A DNA stretch of 34,860 bases from Betaproteobacteria bacterium (GTDB lineage Bacteria > Pseudomonadota > Gammaproteobacteria > Burkholderiales > SG8-41). Both the position numbers and the translations under genes were made by a program. Shown one piece after another: positions 1 to 7,736 of this stretch. Numbering within the stretch: the stretch's first letter is position 1; each line of letters begins with the position of its first letter. The notes beneath the pieces are model-generated. The model did not search any database. It saw only the letters and a list, made by a program, of their open reading frames with translations, and was not told the DNA's origin. The DNA lies in NCBI GenBank assembly GCA_016199545.1, contig JACQGN010000197.1, positions 1 to 34,860 of the forward strand. Direction: 5' to 3'.

Positions 1-950
1 TCCTGGATGAGCTTGTTCCACTCCTTTATCTCGGAGTGGATGAACGCAGTGAAATCCTTGGGAGTATTGGCGACCGCGACCATGCCATCATCCGCGAGCC
101 GTCTCACGGCTTCGGGATCTTTCAGAACCTTGACCATCGCCTGATAAACGTGGGCGATGATGGGCTCGGGCACCGCCGCTTGAGCAAACATCCCGGTCCA
201 GGCCCCTTTGTCGTAGCCGGGCACCCCGGACTCATCGATGGTCGGCAGATCCGGCACGGCCGGTGATCGTTGCTTGGTGGTGACCGCAAGCGCGCGCACC
301 TGGCCCGATCTCCTGAAGGGCTTTGAGGACAGAATGCCCATCATCGACACCTGTATTTCGCCGGTGATGAGGGCGATCAGAGTCGGGCCGCCTCCTTTAT
401 ACGGTACCGCCGTCATTTTGATCTTGGCCATGTATTTGAACAGTTCGGTGGTCATGTGCAGGTTGCTGCCGATCCCGGCATGGCCGTGAAAAATTTCCTT
501 GGGGCGTTGGCGGGCCAGTGCGATCAGTTCCTTGACGCTCGTCACCGGCATCGAGGGATGCACACCCAGGATCACCGGCTGCTGCGCGAGCATCGTGAGG
601 GGTTTGAAATCCTTGATCGCATCGTAGGGCAGATCCTTCTTGTAGAGGCCCGGGGCGAAGGTGTAGCTCGCGGACGTGACGAGCAACGTGTAGCCGTCCG
701 GGGCTGCCCGCGCAGCCAGCGTGACGCCGATGGTGCCGCCCGCGCCTACTCGATTGTCGATGATTATGCCGACACCGAGTGCTTTCTCGAGGCTGGGCTG
801 TATGGCGCGGCTCAGGAGATCCGTGCCGCCTCCCGGAGAAAACGGAATCAGGATCCGGATCGACTTTTCGGGATAGCCGGCGGCAAGGGCTGATGGCGCG
901 GGCAGCGTGGTCAGAGCGGCGAACAGCGAAACACAAGCGATGCGGAACAT
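1..950 (-). CDS. Bug/TctC-family tripartite tricarboxylate transporter receptor (partial)
   Basis: The reading frame on the minus strand starts with ATG at 950, preceded by a GAGGAG ribosome site, and runs off the left edge, so the C-terminus is missing. About 316 residues are visible. An N-terminal signal peptide (MFRIACVSLFAALTTLPAPS... cleaved near ALA-A) indicates periplasmic location. Family hallmarks are the glycine-rich loop IPFSPGGGTDLLSR, VDNR-like IIDNRVGAGGTIG, APDGYTLL, and the late PDLPTIDESGVPGY segment. Bug proteins bind small carboxylates or other organic anions; most are orphans without a membrane partner, and none is present here. The ligand cannot be predicted. A 15-bp palindrome lies about 70 nt upstream and may be its operator. 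Confidence 0.92.
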   Translation of the reverse strand, partial: MFRIACVSLFAALTTLPAPSALAAGYPEKSIRILIPFSPGGGTDLLSRAIQPSLEKALGVGIIIDNRVGAGGTIGVTLAARAAPDGYTLLVTSASYTFAPGLYKKDLPYDAIKDFKPLTMLAQQPVILGVHPSMPVTSVKELIALARQRPKEIFHGHAGIGSNLHMTTELFKYMAKIKMTAVPYKGGGPTLIALITGEIQVSMMGILSSKPFRRSGQVRALAVTTKQRSPAVPDLPTIDESGVPGYDKGAWTGMFAQAAVPEPIIAHVYQAMVKVLKDPEAVRRLADDGMVAVANTPKDFTAFIHSEIKEWNKLIQ

Positions 951-1017
951 GGTTTACTCCTCCTCGTTGGCGCGCCGCCCATCCCGAGGCCGGACTGGCC
1001 GCGGGCACAGCGACACT

Positions 1018-1032
1018 ATGTGGATTCCACAT
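1018..1032. promoter_or_regulatory. perfect 7-1-7 palindrome, possible operator
   Basis: ATGTGGATTCCACAT reads as two perfect 7-bp inverted arms around one T. It lies upstream of the Bug gene that starts at 950 and, on the other side, about 215 bp before the CPBP gene. The size and symmetry suit a dimeric repressor such as a GntR or IclR family member. No regulator gene is adjacent, so the assignment is inference only. No other gene was found in 951-1248. Confidence 0.3.
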
Positions 1033-1248
1033 GGTGAACGATAATCCCGCGCTAAACTCTTTGCAAGGGGCAAGAACGGGATCAGACTCCACAAAGTTAC
1101 TGGACGATCTGGCGAAAACCCTGGTGTTGGAACCGCTATCGGCGTCCGGCTTCGCGTACGACCACTACGAGCAGGGGATCCGGTGGCATGCAGCTTCCTC
1201 CGGGCTCAGAACGGTGGACGCGCTCCGGCAAGGGAGCTTCTGGTAGCG

Positions 1249-1788
1249 ATGGGCGTGTCGCGAGTGGCCGAATATCTCAAGACCAACCTTGTAGAAGGTT
1301 TTCGGACATCTCCGCGTCGAGCACCGCTCGAAACGTGGGCATTGGTCCCGTTCTACGCAGCGCTGTCGTTGGCTATCGGCTTCGGCTCTGGACTGCTTCG
1401 TGTCGAGTTCATCTCGGCAAAGCTGGCGCCGCTCTTGCTCGTTACGCTGTTCGTTTTCCCGTCGCTGCTCGAAGAGGCATTCTTTCGGGGCGTTCTCATT
1501 CCGCGAAAGACCAGCGAGCGCGGCGCCGCGCGAAGTATGCTGGCCATCGGCTGGAGCACGCTCCTGTTCGTCGCGTGGCACCCTCTCAATGCGCTCACGA
1601 TCAATCCCTCGGCTCCAGCGCTATTCCTCGATCCGGCTTTCCTTTTGATTTCAGCGGCGCTGGGCATCACGTGCGGATACAGCTACGTCGTGTCGAAGTC
1701 CCTGTGGGTGCCGGTATTGATCCACTGGGCGACTGTCGTCGTGTGGGTCTTTTTCCTCGGTGGCCGGAACCTGGTCCTGGAGCTATAG
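1249..1788 (+). CDS. CPBP-family intramembrane glutamic protease (CAAX-like)
   Basis: A 179-residue membrane protein with about five hydrophobic segments. It carries the three CPBP/Abi motifs in order: EEAFFRG (EExxxR), FVAWH (FxxxH) and a final HWATV. These residues form the active site of the Rce1-like glutamyl intramembrane proteases. I chose ATG 1249, which follows a purine-rich AAGGGAG; an in-frame ATG at 1183 would add 22 residues of little protein-like character. It converges on the oxidoreductase gene that ends at 1883. In bacteria these proteins process peptides or membrane proteins or give bacteriocin self-immunity; the substrate here is unknown. Confidence 0.85.
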   Translation: MGVSRVAEYLKTNLVEGFRTSPRRAPLETWALVPFYAALSLAIGFGSGLLRVEFISAKLAPLLLVTLFVFPSLLEEAFFRGVLIPRKTSERGAARSMLAIGWSTLLFVAWHPLNALTINPSAPALFLDPAFLLISAALGITCGYSYVVSKSLWVPVLIHWATVVVWVFFLGGRNLVLEL

Positions 1789-1882
1789 GTTCCTCGGGAC
1801 GCATCCATACGCGACAACGACGTCGAAATCCTGCGCGTACTCCATACCTCCCGTCGCTGGCCGGACGACCTGTAGGAGTACC

Positions 1883-2866
1883 CTACGCCACGCGGATGAC
1901 GATCTTGCCGACCTGCGCGTTCGATTCCATGTAGGCCTTGGCGGCCGGAAGCTGATCGAACGGAAAAACGCGGTCGATGACGGGAACGATGCGCCCGTCG
2001 TTGAACGCCGGCAGCAGATCGCGCACGAAGCCGCGCACCGACGCCGCCCGCCCCTCGGCATCCAGACGACTGTTGGAGACCCCGAATACGACGTGGCGGT
2101 TGGCGTGTAGGTCCTGGAGATCGATCTCGTTCCGGTAGACGCCGTCCACGTAGCCGACCGTGGCGAGCCGCCCGCCGAAGCCGAGTGCGCGCATGCACTC
2201 GGGAAACATCGACCCCCCGACGCAGTTGACGGCAAGATCGGCGCCGCGCCCTCCCGTGAGCTCTCGCACCTTCGCCGCGAAATCCGCGGCGCGCGTGCGG
2301 ATGCCGGCATCGAGACCGATCACTTTCAGCCGGGCGAGTTTCTCATCTGAGCCCGAGGTGCCGATAACGCGGGCGCCCGCGAACTTGCCGGCCTGCACCG
2401 CCGCCACCCCGGTCGCCGACGATGCGCCGGTGATCAGCAGCCACTCGCCGCGCTTCAAATGCCCGTAGGGGAAGAGCGCGTCGTAGACCACCAGGAAGTT
2501 CACCGGAATCGCGGCCGCCTGCTCCCAAGCGAGATGCGCCGGCAGCGGCATCACCTGCCCCGCTTCCATCATGGCGTATTCAGCGAACGCGCCCCGCTCG
2601 CGCCCCAGCACACGGCCCATGACGCGGTCGCCCGGCCTGACCGCAATCACGCCTTCCCCCACGGCGTGCACCTCGCCCGCCGCCTCCGTGCCGCCGAGCT
2701 TCGCCGGCCCGCCGTGCATCACGCCGCCGGCGATCATCTCGCCGCGATTGAGTCCGGCGGCGCGCACCCGCACCACGATCTCGCCCGGCGGCGCCTGCGG
2801 CACGGGCACGTCGCGGAATTCAAGGACAGTTCTGCCGCCGGTCGTAACGATCCAGCACGATTTCAT
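1883..2866 (-). CDS. NADPH:quinone oxidoreductase-like MDR/zinc-independent alcohol dehydrogenase family
   Basis: A 327-residue MDR-superfamily protein. The N-terminal GroES-like half contains VRVRAAGLNRGEM and GGTEAAGEVHAVGEGV. The C-terminal Rossmann half contains LLITGASSATGVAAVQ at about residue 150, the NAD(P) binding loop of quinone oxidoreductases. The structural and catalytic zinc cysteines of alcohol dehydrogenases are absent, which supports the quinone-reductase branch. The start is ATG 2866 (MKSCWIV); upstream codons stay open but are not protein-like. It is followed 74 nt upstream by the cupin gene in the same direction, so the two probably share a transcript. The substrate is unknown. 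Confidence 0.88.
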   Translation of the reverse strand: MKSCWIVTTGGRTVLEFRDVPVPQAPPGEIVVRVRAAGLNRGEMIAGGVMHGGPAKLGGTEAAGEVHAVGEGVIAVRPGDRVMGRVLGRERGAFAEYAMMEAGQVMPLPAHLAWEQAAAIPVNFLVVYDALFPYGHLKRGEWLLITGASSATGVAAVQAGKFAGARVIGTSGSDEKLARLKVIGLDAGIRTRAADFAAKVRELTGGRGADLAVNCVGGSMFPECMRALGFGGRLATVGYVDGVYRNEIDLQDLHANRHVVFGVSNSRLDAEGRAASVRGFVRDLLPAFNDGRIVPVIDRVFPFDQLPAAKAYMESNAQVGKIVIRVA

Positions 2867-2940
2867 GAGCGCAAGCCCAACAGTCTGCTGAGGCTCATTC
2901 CCGTAACCATGATCGGTTCGTGCCAGCCTGTGCGTCGTGG

Positions 2941-3621
2941 CTAACGCATGGTGATCGCGAGCAGCGTTGCGCCCTGGGGAAAGCGCACCCGGCCGGCAGC
3001 CGAGCCGTCGAGCACCCGCACGAAATCCCACGCGCCGAGCGTCTCGCCGTCGATCACCGCGGCGCCCTCCACCACCAGGGCGGAATGGAGTTTTGGGTGC
3101 TCGCGCGCGACCAGCGTCGAGCCGGGCGCGTAACGCAGCGCCCGGAGGAGCAAGCGCCCGCAGCCGTGGTCGATGAGCGTCTTGATCTCGGCGCCCTGTT
3201 CCGGACCCGCCTGCCATGGGAGTTGGGCCTGCTGCACCAGGCGGTATTCCTTCTTGCCCGAGAGTTGCTCGACTTCACTGTGGAAGTAGCTCCCCTGGAA
3301 CGCGCTCAGAAGCTGGCAGCCGTCCACGTAATGCAGCGGACCATGCGGTTCGTTGCTCGGCCCGAGCACCACATCGAGCGGCCCCAGCGTGAGCCCGTCC
3401 ACGATCGCGCGTCCCTTGAGCACGGTGGTCGCGTGCGTGCCCCCGTGCACGTGGCGCGGCTCGGTGGACCCGACCGGGTAGTCGATCAACCGGATGCACA
3501 GGGAATTTTCCCTGTCGTCGCAGTACATGCCCGCGCGGCTCAGCCAGCCGTCCACGTTCTTGCGGTCCTCCCACGGAATCCCCGCCACCCGCACGATTTC
3601 AAATCCTGAATTCGCCACCAT
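2941..3621 (-). CDS. double-domain cupin protein
   Basis: A 226-residue protein with two cupin-like halves. The first has PRHVHGGTHATTVLKG, a metal-binding His cluster, and the second has the weaker AREHPKLHSALVVEGAAVIDG. The arrangement resembles ChrR-like cupins or small-molecule dioxygenase-type bicupins. Start ATG 3621 is preceded by AAGGAGA at good spacing. It lies between the oxidoreductase and the CMD-fusion gene on the same strand, so a shared catabolic role is plausible. The exact reaction cannot be assigned. Confidence 0.8.
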   Translation of the reverse strand: MVANSGFEIVRVAGIPWEDRKNVDGWLSRAGMYCDDRENSLCIRLIDYPVGSTEPRHVHGGTHATTVLKGRAIVDGLTLGPLDVVLGPSNEPHGPLHYVDGCQLLSAFQGSYFHSEVEQLSGKKEYRLVQQAQLPWQAGPEQGAEIKTLIDHGCGRLLLRALRYAPGSTLVAREHPKLHSALVVEGAAVIDGETLGAWDFVRVLDGSAAGRVRFPQGATLLAITMR

Positions 3622-3650
3622 GATCTCTCCTTGACGGAACCGTGATTACC

Positions 3651-5180
3651 TCAAGTCGCCGTCGCATCCGGAACCGGCAACACCCGCGGCCAGTCGGCGA
3701 GGACCGATTCGAGATAAGACGTGAGCCGTGCCGGCTCGATGCGCGACGCGCCATATAACGCCGAGAGCTCAGCGGCGGGTTCGACCGGCACGCGCAGCGC
3801 ATTGCAGAAGCGGTTCACCATGTTGGTCTCGGCGCACAAGCCGGTGAGTTCCACGATCTCCGCATCGTTGTAGTGGCGCTTCAATTCCCCGAAAACCGCG
3901 TCGTGGTGCTTCGCCGTATTTTGCGCCACGTGCTGGGCCCACACCAGAGCCGCACGCTCGCTCGCGGAGAAACGCGGGGAATTCACGCACTGAACAGCAG
4001 AGAGTTCCTCCATTCGATCGCCGGTGACCCCTTCCGCGTTCCCCACGGCGAGCGCATGCGCCAGCGTGTACGGGGCCGAGTTGATATGGCTGATCCGGGC
4101 GATCACCAGCACCTTCAGAGCCGCCGGCAGCACTCCCCCGCAGCCCGCGCGCTCGACCGCTACGAAAAACGGCAGCACGAGCTTGCCGACATGCGGAACG
4201 TGCGCCCAGACGCGCACTGCGTTCGGCACGCTGCCCAGCAGTCTCTCCGCGGCGGCGAAGAACCGCGCGGTGTCGCCCGTCGCCAATGCAGGATCAAGCA
4301 GCGGGACTCTGCAATCGGCTGGCGCGGTCGAGGTCGCGTCGGCGATCCGCTGGCGGCTCTCGCCGGTTAATCCTCCCTCATCCCCAGCCCTTCTCCCGGG
4401 GCAACGTGCGACCGTTGCCTCCCTCACCCCTAGCCCCTCTCCCGGGGGGAGAGGGGAACATTGTGGCACTGATGCGCGACAACGGGATGGCGAAGGGGGC
4501 TTCATGCTTCCCTCTCCCCCCGGGAGAGGGATTAAGGGTGAGGGAAACGCCCGCGGCCAATGTTCGACGAGCCGCGCGACGTAGGCTTTCAGGCGCTTTG
4601 GATCGGCGCGCACCGATTGCCGGATCTTGTCGACCTCGCCCTGCTCCTCGATCGGCAGGCGCATCGAGTCCTGGAAGCGGTTGGAAACCGCAAACAGACC
4701 GCACACACCGGTGAGTTCGACGAGTTCAGCATTGGAAAACTCACGCCGCACCTCGGCGAACACGTCCTCACGCTCGCCCGCGGTATTCCTGGCAACGTGT
4801 TCCGCCCACAGCACCGCGGCACGCTCCCGCGGAGTGAAATGCGGTGAATCGAGATAATCACCAAGGCTGATCGCGGCGACCTGCTCGTCTGTGATTCCGG
4901 CGGCTTGACCAAGCGCCGTGTTGTGGGCAATTCAGTAATTGCAGGAATTCGCGTGGCTCGTCTTGAGGACGGCCATTTCCTTGATCCGGCACGACAGCAC
5001 GCCGCCCGCGCCCTCGCGCTGCAGCGGCGTGCCGGCGAGCAGGAAAAACTTGGCGATGTCCGGAACGTAGGCCCAGGTGCAGGCGGAATTCGGCACGCGG
5101 CCGCGGAACAGCGCCGTCGCCTCGAAGAACCGGGCAACATCACCAGTCGCGGTGCGTGGGTTCAGCAGCGGCACTCTCAT
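3651..5180 (-). CDS. tandem CMD/AhpD-like protein, candidate selenoprotein (in-frame UGA at codon 83)
   Basis: One frame runs from ATG 5180 (AAAGGGAG upstream) to a stop at 3651, interrupted only by TGA at 4932-4934. With the UGA decoded the product is 509 residues. It has two carboxymuconolactone decarboxylase/AhpD-like domains joined by a repeat-derived linker. Domain 1 has EMAVLKTSHANSCNY-UGA-IAHNTA, so UGA replaces the second Cys of the CxxC-xxH redox motif. Domain 2 has NSAPYTLAH and lacks both cysteines. The two halves begin alike (VPLLNPRTATGDVARFF and VPLLDPALATGDTARFF), so they are a tandem duplication. The second copy has TGC where the first has its start ATG. Known AhpD proteins are thiol peroxidase/disulfide reductants, and AhpD-like selenoproteins have been described. 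Alternatives are a nonsense mutation or a base-call error. Confidence 0.75.
4374..4546. repeat. cluster of palindromic intergenic-type repeats inside the CMD gene
   Basis: Two direct units (4374-4402 and about 4421-4457, CCCTCACCCCTAGCCCCTCT then CCCGGGGGGAGAGGGG) and one inverted unit (4508-4546, ending GGGTGAGGGAAA) of a GC-rich palindromic repeat. The same family recurs at 7643, 25556 and 25969. On the minus strand it is translated as the proline/glycine-rich linker (PLIPLPGGEG, PLPPGEGLGVRE) between the two CMD domains. Confidence 0.85.
4898..4918 (-). promoter_or_regulatory. SECIS-like hairpin downstream of the in-frame UGA
   Basis: In the mRNA, CGGCGCUU pairs with AAGCCGCCG, leaving one bulged base and a four-base GGUC loop. 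The loop starts 22 nt after the UGA. Bacterial SECIS elements sit just downstream of UGA, inside the coding region, and need a G early in the apical loop; the E. coli fdhF element also has a GGUC loop and a one-base bulge. The bulge here is on the 3' arm, unlike fdhF. Folding was done by eye only. Confidence 0.45.
4932..4934 (-). other. in-frame TGA, candidate selenocysteine codon
   Basis: This triplet is codon 83 of the CMD-fusion gene. It falls exactly on the resolving-cysteine position of the CNYx-IAH motif (C80, x83). Both sides are uninterrupted coding sequence with strong family similarity. TGA differs from the Cys codons TGC and TGT by one base, so a point mutation remains possible. 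Confidence 0.5.
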
Positions 5181-5254
5181 GATGATTTACGACTCCCTTT
5201 CAGTTCATTGAAATGTGAAACGATGACATACTGGAGCGTTTCTCGGCAGACCCT

Positions 5255-6004
5255 TCATGCTCGAATTGGAGGCCAGATGCGGAGCGCGACGTTGGCCGAA
5301 CCCGGCGCGTGCACGGTGTCGCGCACGACGTTGGTCGACCACTCCACCATCTCCGGATGCGGGCGCTCGTAGTGGACGAAATGGTCTTCTCGATCCTTCA
5401 GCGATGTGAACTCGTAGAAACACGCGTGCTTCGCCCAGCCGGCGACCGAAACCAGCTTCCGCACACGGATACAACCCGGCACCTTCTGCATGGACGGCAT
5501 GCGCCAGCGCGCATACCACGCAGCGAGTTCTTCCTCTTCTTCGCAGGAGCGCACGTTGAAACTGCCGAGCTGGATGCAGGGGGCCGCCGGTATGCTGGCC
5601 GGGTCGTTTGCGTTCGCCTCCGGGCCGTAGACGCGGGATTCCTCGACCATGAGGTTCACGCGTTCGGCGAGCCGTTGCGTGAGCATTCTCCGGTCGCCCT
5701 CCGGCAGATTCGCGTGAAACTCGCGCGGACTCGGATTGCCGAGGGCGTAGGGTTCAGCCGCGCCGAACATCATGATGTAACGGTCTCCCTTCGGCACGCC
5801 CTTTGGATCCTTCTTGTGGCTGATGCGCCCGCCACCGCCCAGCGGCGTGAAGCTCCCCTTCGGTTGCGACGCGTAGTGCGCGCCCCACATCACTCCCCTG
5901 CGCGCGAGCACCTTCGGAATATAGACCTCATGCGCCCACGCGAGGCAGGCATCGCGGTCTTTCTCCGGCAGGTCGTACCACGAAATCCAGTAAGCTCGAT
6001 CCAC
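5255..6004 (-). CDS. uncharacterised protein, probable dimeric alpha-beta barrel (EthD-like) domains
   Basis: A 249-residue soluble protein starting with GTG 6004 behind AAGGA. It begins MDRAYWISWYDLPEKDRDA and has two similar halves. The second (AWYARWRMPSMQKVPGCIRV then KHACFYEFTSLKDREDH) looks like a ferredoxin-like dimeric barrel of the EthD or Dabb type. Such domains occur in small-molecule catabolic clusters. It lies directly upstream of the CMD gene on the same strand, 74 nt apart, so co-transcription is likely. I do not recognise a specific function. Confidence 0.7.
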   Translation of the reverse strand: MDRAYWISWYDLPEKDRDACLAWAHEVYIPKVLARRGVMWGAHYASQPKGSFTPLGGGGRISHKKDPKGVPKGDRYIMMFGAAEPYALGNPSPREFHANLPEGDRRMLTQRLAERVNLMVEESRVYGPEANANDPASIPAAPCIQLGSFNVRSCEEEEELAAWYARWRMPSMQKVPGCIRVRKLVSVAGWAKHACFYEFTSLKDREDHFVHYERPHPEMVEWSTNVVRDTVHAPGSANVALRIWPPIRA

Positions 6005-6042
6005 GACTACTGATCCTTACGACGATGCCGGACGATCATGAT

Positions 6043-6142
6043 AACCACCCCCTCGCTTCGCTCGACCCCTCCTCCGCGAGGAGGGAAATATAATCTCCCC
6101 TCCTTCCCTAGGAGGGGTGGACGCGGAGCGGACGGGGTGGTT
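6043..6142. repeat. 100-bp palindromic intergenic element
   Basis: The ends AACCACCCC and GGGGTGGTT form a 9-bp inverted repeat around further internal dyads (CCCCTCCTCCGCGAGGAGG and CCCCTCCTTCCCTAGGAGGGG). No coding potential is evident. The element fills the space between the EthD-like gene and the Bug gene and may act as a transcript-end structure or MITE-like repeat. Confidence 0.75.
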
Positions 6143-6146
6143 GCAC

Positions 6147-7109
6147 TTAATCGACGCGGACGCCGGACACCTTGATCACCTTGCCCCACTTGGCGATGTC
6201 GGAGGTGACCAGCGCCGCAAGCTGCTCGGGCGTGCTGCCCGCGACTTCCATGCCGAGGCCGAACATGCGCTCCTTCACATCCGGCAGCGCCACGACCCTG
6301 ACCAGCTCGCCGTGTATCTTCATGATGACGGCTTTGGGCGTACCGGCGGTAACGTGGACGCCATTCCACGACGTGAATTCATAGCCGGGAACGCCCGACT
6401 CGGAAATCGTAGGCAACGCGGGCGCTGAAGGGGAGCGCCTCGCGCCCGATACGGCAAGCGCCCTGAGCTTGCCGGCCCGCACGTGAGGATATCCCGACTG
6501 CATGATCGCGAACATCATGTGCACATGCCCGCTTATCAGGTCGATTACACCCGGTACCACGCCCTTGTAGGGGACATGCACGATGTTGACGCCCGCCATG
6601 TTCTTGAACATCTCTGCCGCGAGATGCGCCGTCGTGCCGTTGCCGGACGAGGCGTAATTAAGTTGCCCGGGCCGGGCGCGCGCCAGTTTGACGAGTTCCG
6701 CCACGGACTTCGCGGGCACCGAGGGATGCACCACGAGCAGGAACGGAATCGACGCAAGCAGACTCACCGGCGCGAGGTCGCGCACGAAATCGAACGGCAG
6801 CCTGGGATACAGCCCCACCAGCGTGGGGTAGGCCCCGGTGGAAAGGAGCCACGTGTAACCGTCGGGCGCCGCTTTCGCGACAATCTCACCAGCGATTATG
6901 CCTCCTGCCGCCGGCCGCTGGTCCACGATGACCTGCTGGCCCCATGTGTCGGTCAGTTTCTGCCCGATGAGGCGCGCGAGCACGTCGGGAGCCGGCCCGA
7001 TGACGAACCGGATGGGTTTCACCGGAAAGTCCTGCGCGCGGGCGCCCCCGCCCACGAACGCGCCGATCAGAATGCCGGCGAGCAACGCGATACGCAGGTT
7101 CGCTGTCAT
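6147..7109 (-). CDS. Bug/TctC-family solute-binding receptor with shortened glycine-rich loop
   Basis: A 320-residue Bug protein with a signal peptide (MTANLRIALLAGILIGAFVG, cleaved near ARA-Q). Start ATG 7109 lies 7 nt after GGAGG. Family motifs are VDQRPAAGGIIAGEI, APDGYTWLL, NYASSGNGTTAHLAAEMF and the late PTISESGVPGY. The usual loop PGGGSD or PGGPSD between the first strand and first helix is missing: the sequence reads PIRFVIGPAPDVLARL, about 4-5 residues short. That loop contacts the ligand carboxylate in characterised Bug proteins, so binding may be altered or lost. The frame is otherwise intact. It is a periplasmic protein of unknown ligand. Confidence 0.9.
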   Translation of the reverse strand: MTANLRIALLAGILIGAFVGGGARAQDFPVKPIRFVIGPAPDVLARLIGQKLTDTWGQQVIVDQRPAAGGIIAGEIVAKAAPDGYTWLLSTGAYPTLVGLYPRLPFDFVRDLAPVSLLASIPFLLVVHPSVPAKSVAELVKLARARPGQLNYASSGNGTTAHLAAEMFKNMAGVNIVHVPYKGVVPGVIDLISGHVHMMFAIMQSGYPHVRAGKLRALAVSGARRSPSAPALPTISESGVPGYEFTSWNGVHVTAGTPKAVIMKIHGELVRVVALPDVKERMFGLGMEVAGSTPEQLAALVTSDIAKWGKVIKVSGVRVD

Positions 7110-7138
7110 GTCATGTCCTCCACGAGATAAATCGTGAT

Positions 7139-7227
7139 CGGTGACCGGTGACCGGTCAAGAACCGACGGAGTGCGCACCGGTCACCGTTCACCCCTCACC
7201 GCTCACCGCTCACCATTCACCGCTCAC
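7139..7227. repeat. short tandem and inverted repeats (TCACCGCTC units)
   Basis: GGTGACCGGTGACCGG at the left is answered by CACCGGTCACCGTTCACC, and the right part is a degenerate 7-9 bp tandem array (TCACCGCTCACCGCTCACCA). Units are too short and spacer-less for a CRISPR. It separates the Bug gene from the cupin pseudogene. Confidence 0.6.
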
Positions 7228-7577
7228 GCCCTGATACATCGCATCATGCGACGAAAACGCGACGATGCACGGTTCATTCGAGCGGTTGCTCCAGGCGTGG
7301 TTGGTTCCACGCTGCACGACTGTGTCGCCGGCGCGGAGATGAACCTCCTCGGTATCGAGCACCAGCGTGATCTCGCCCTCGATGATCAGCGCGAAATCGA
7401 GCGTGCGGGTCTTCTGCATGTAGGGGTGCGATCCGTCACCCACATGCGGGTGGACGCGAAACCCGGGCGGGCCGGGTCAGTGCGCACATCGGGGCTCGGC
7501 CCGTCGGCGATCGCCTTCGACCTGTCGTTTTCGTCGATGACGACGACACGCCGCATGGATCTCATCTGCTCACTCAT
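7210..7577 (-). pseudogene. cupin-domain protein, disrupted by internal deletion and frameshift
   Basis: The N-terminal part (ATG 7577 or 7556, MRRVVVIDENDRS...DVRTDPARPGFASTRMWVTD) and the C-terminal cupin part (HPYMQKTRTLDFALIIEGEI, VHLRAGDTVVQRGTNHAW) are in different frames and meet near 7430. In intact relatives about 50-60 residues separate these segments. Here they nearly abut, so an internal deletion with a frame change is the simplest reading. The C-terminal piece keeps a possible GTG start but lacks the first cupin strands, so a working protein is unlikely. Confidence 0.75.
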
Positions 7578-7616
7578 ACTCGTTCTAAATCTCCAGTCAA
7601 TAGGCCTCGTAGTGAG

Positions 7617-7736
7617 TGTGAAAAGTGAAACGTGAAAAGTGATCCCCCTCACCCCGGCCCTCTCCCCCAGTGGACGGTGGCGAGGGAGCCTGCGTTTCAC
7701 ATTTCACGTTTCACGTTTCATATTTCACATTTCACG
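7617..7736. repeat. inverted array of TTTCACG/CGTGAAA units with a GC-rich palindrome
   Basis: The left arm GTGAAAAGTGAAACGTGAAA is answered by CATTTCACGTTTCACGTTTC on the right. In between (7643-7687) is a degenerate copy of the CCCTCACCCCGGCCCTCTCC repeat family seen at 4374. The array could fold into a long imperfect hairpin. It lies between the ThDP enzyme gene and the cupin pseudogene and touches the ThDP stop codon. Confidence 0.65.

Noticed and set aside
397-1092. 231-residue minus-strand frame starting MESDPVLAPCKEF
   Set aside because: It overlaps the Bug receptor in another frame and is rich in Arg, His and Pro without motifs; the Bug frame is the real gene.
1031-1246. 71-codon frame MVNDNPALNSLQGAR between the Bug and CPBP genes
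   Set aside because: It has no ribosome site and no family resemblance. Its start lies in the palindrome, so it is probably chance.
7139-7227. Possible CRISPR-like array
   Set aside because: Units of 7-9 bp have no spacers and no cas genes are nearby.
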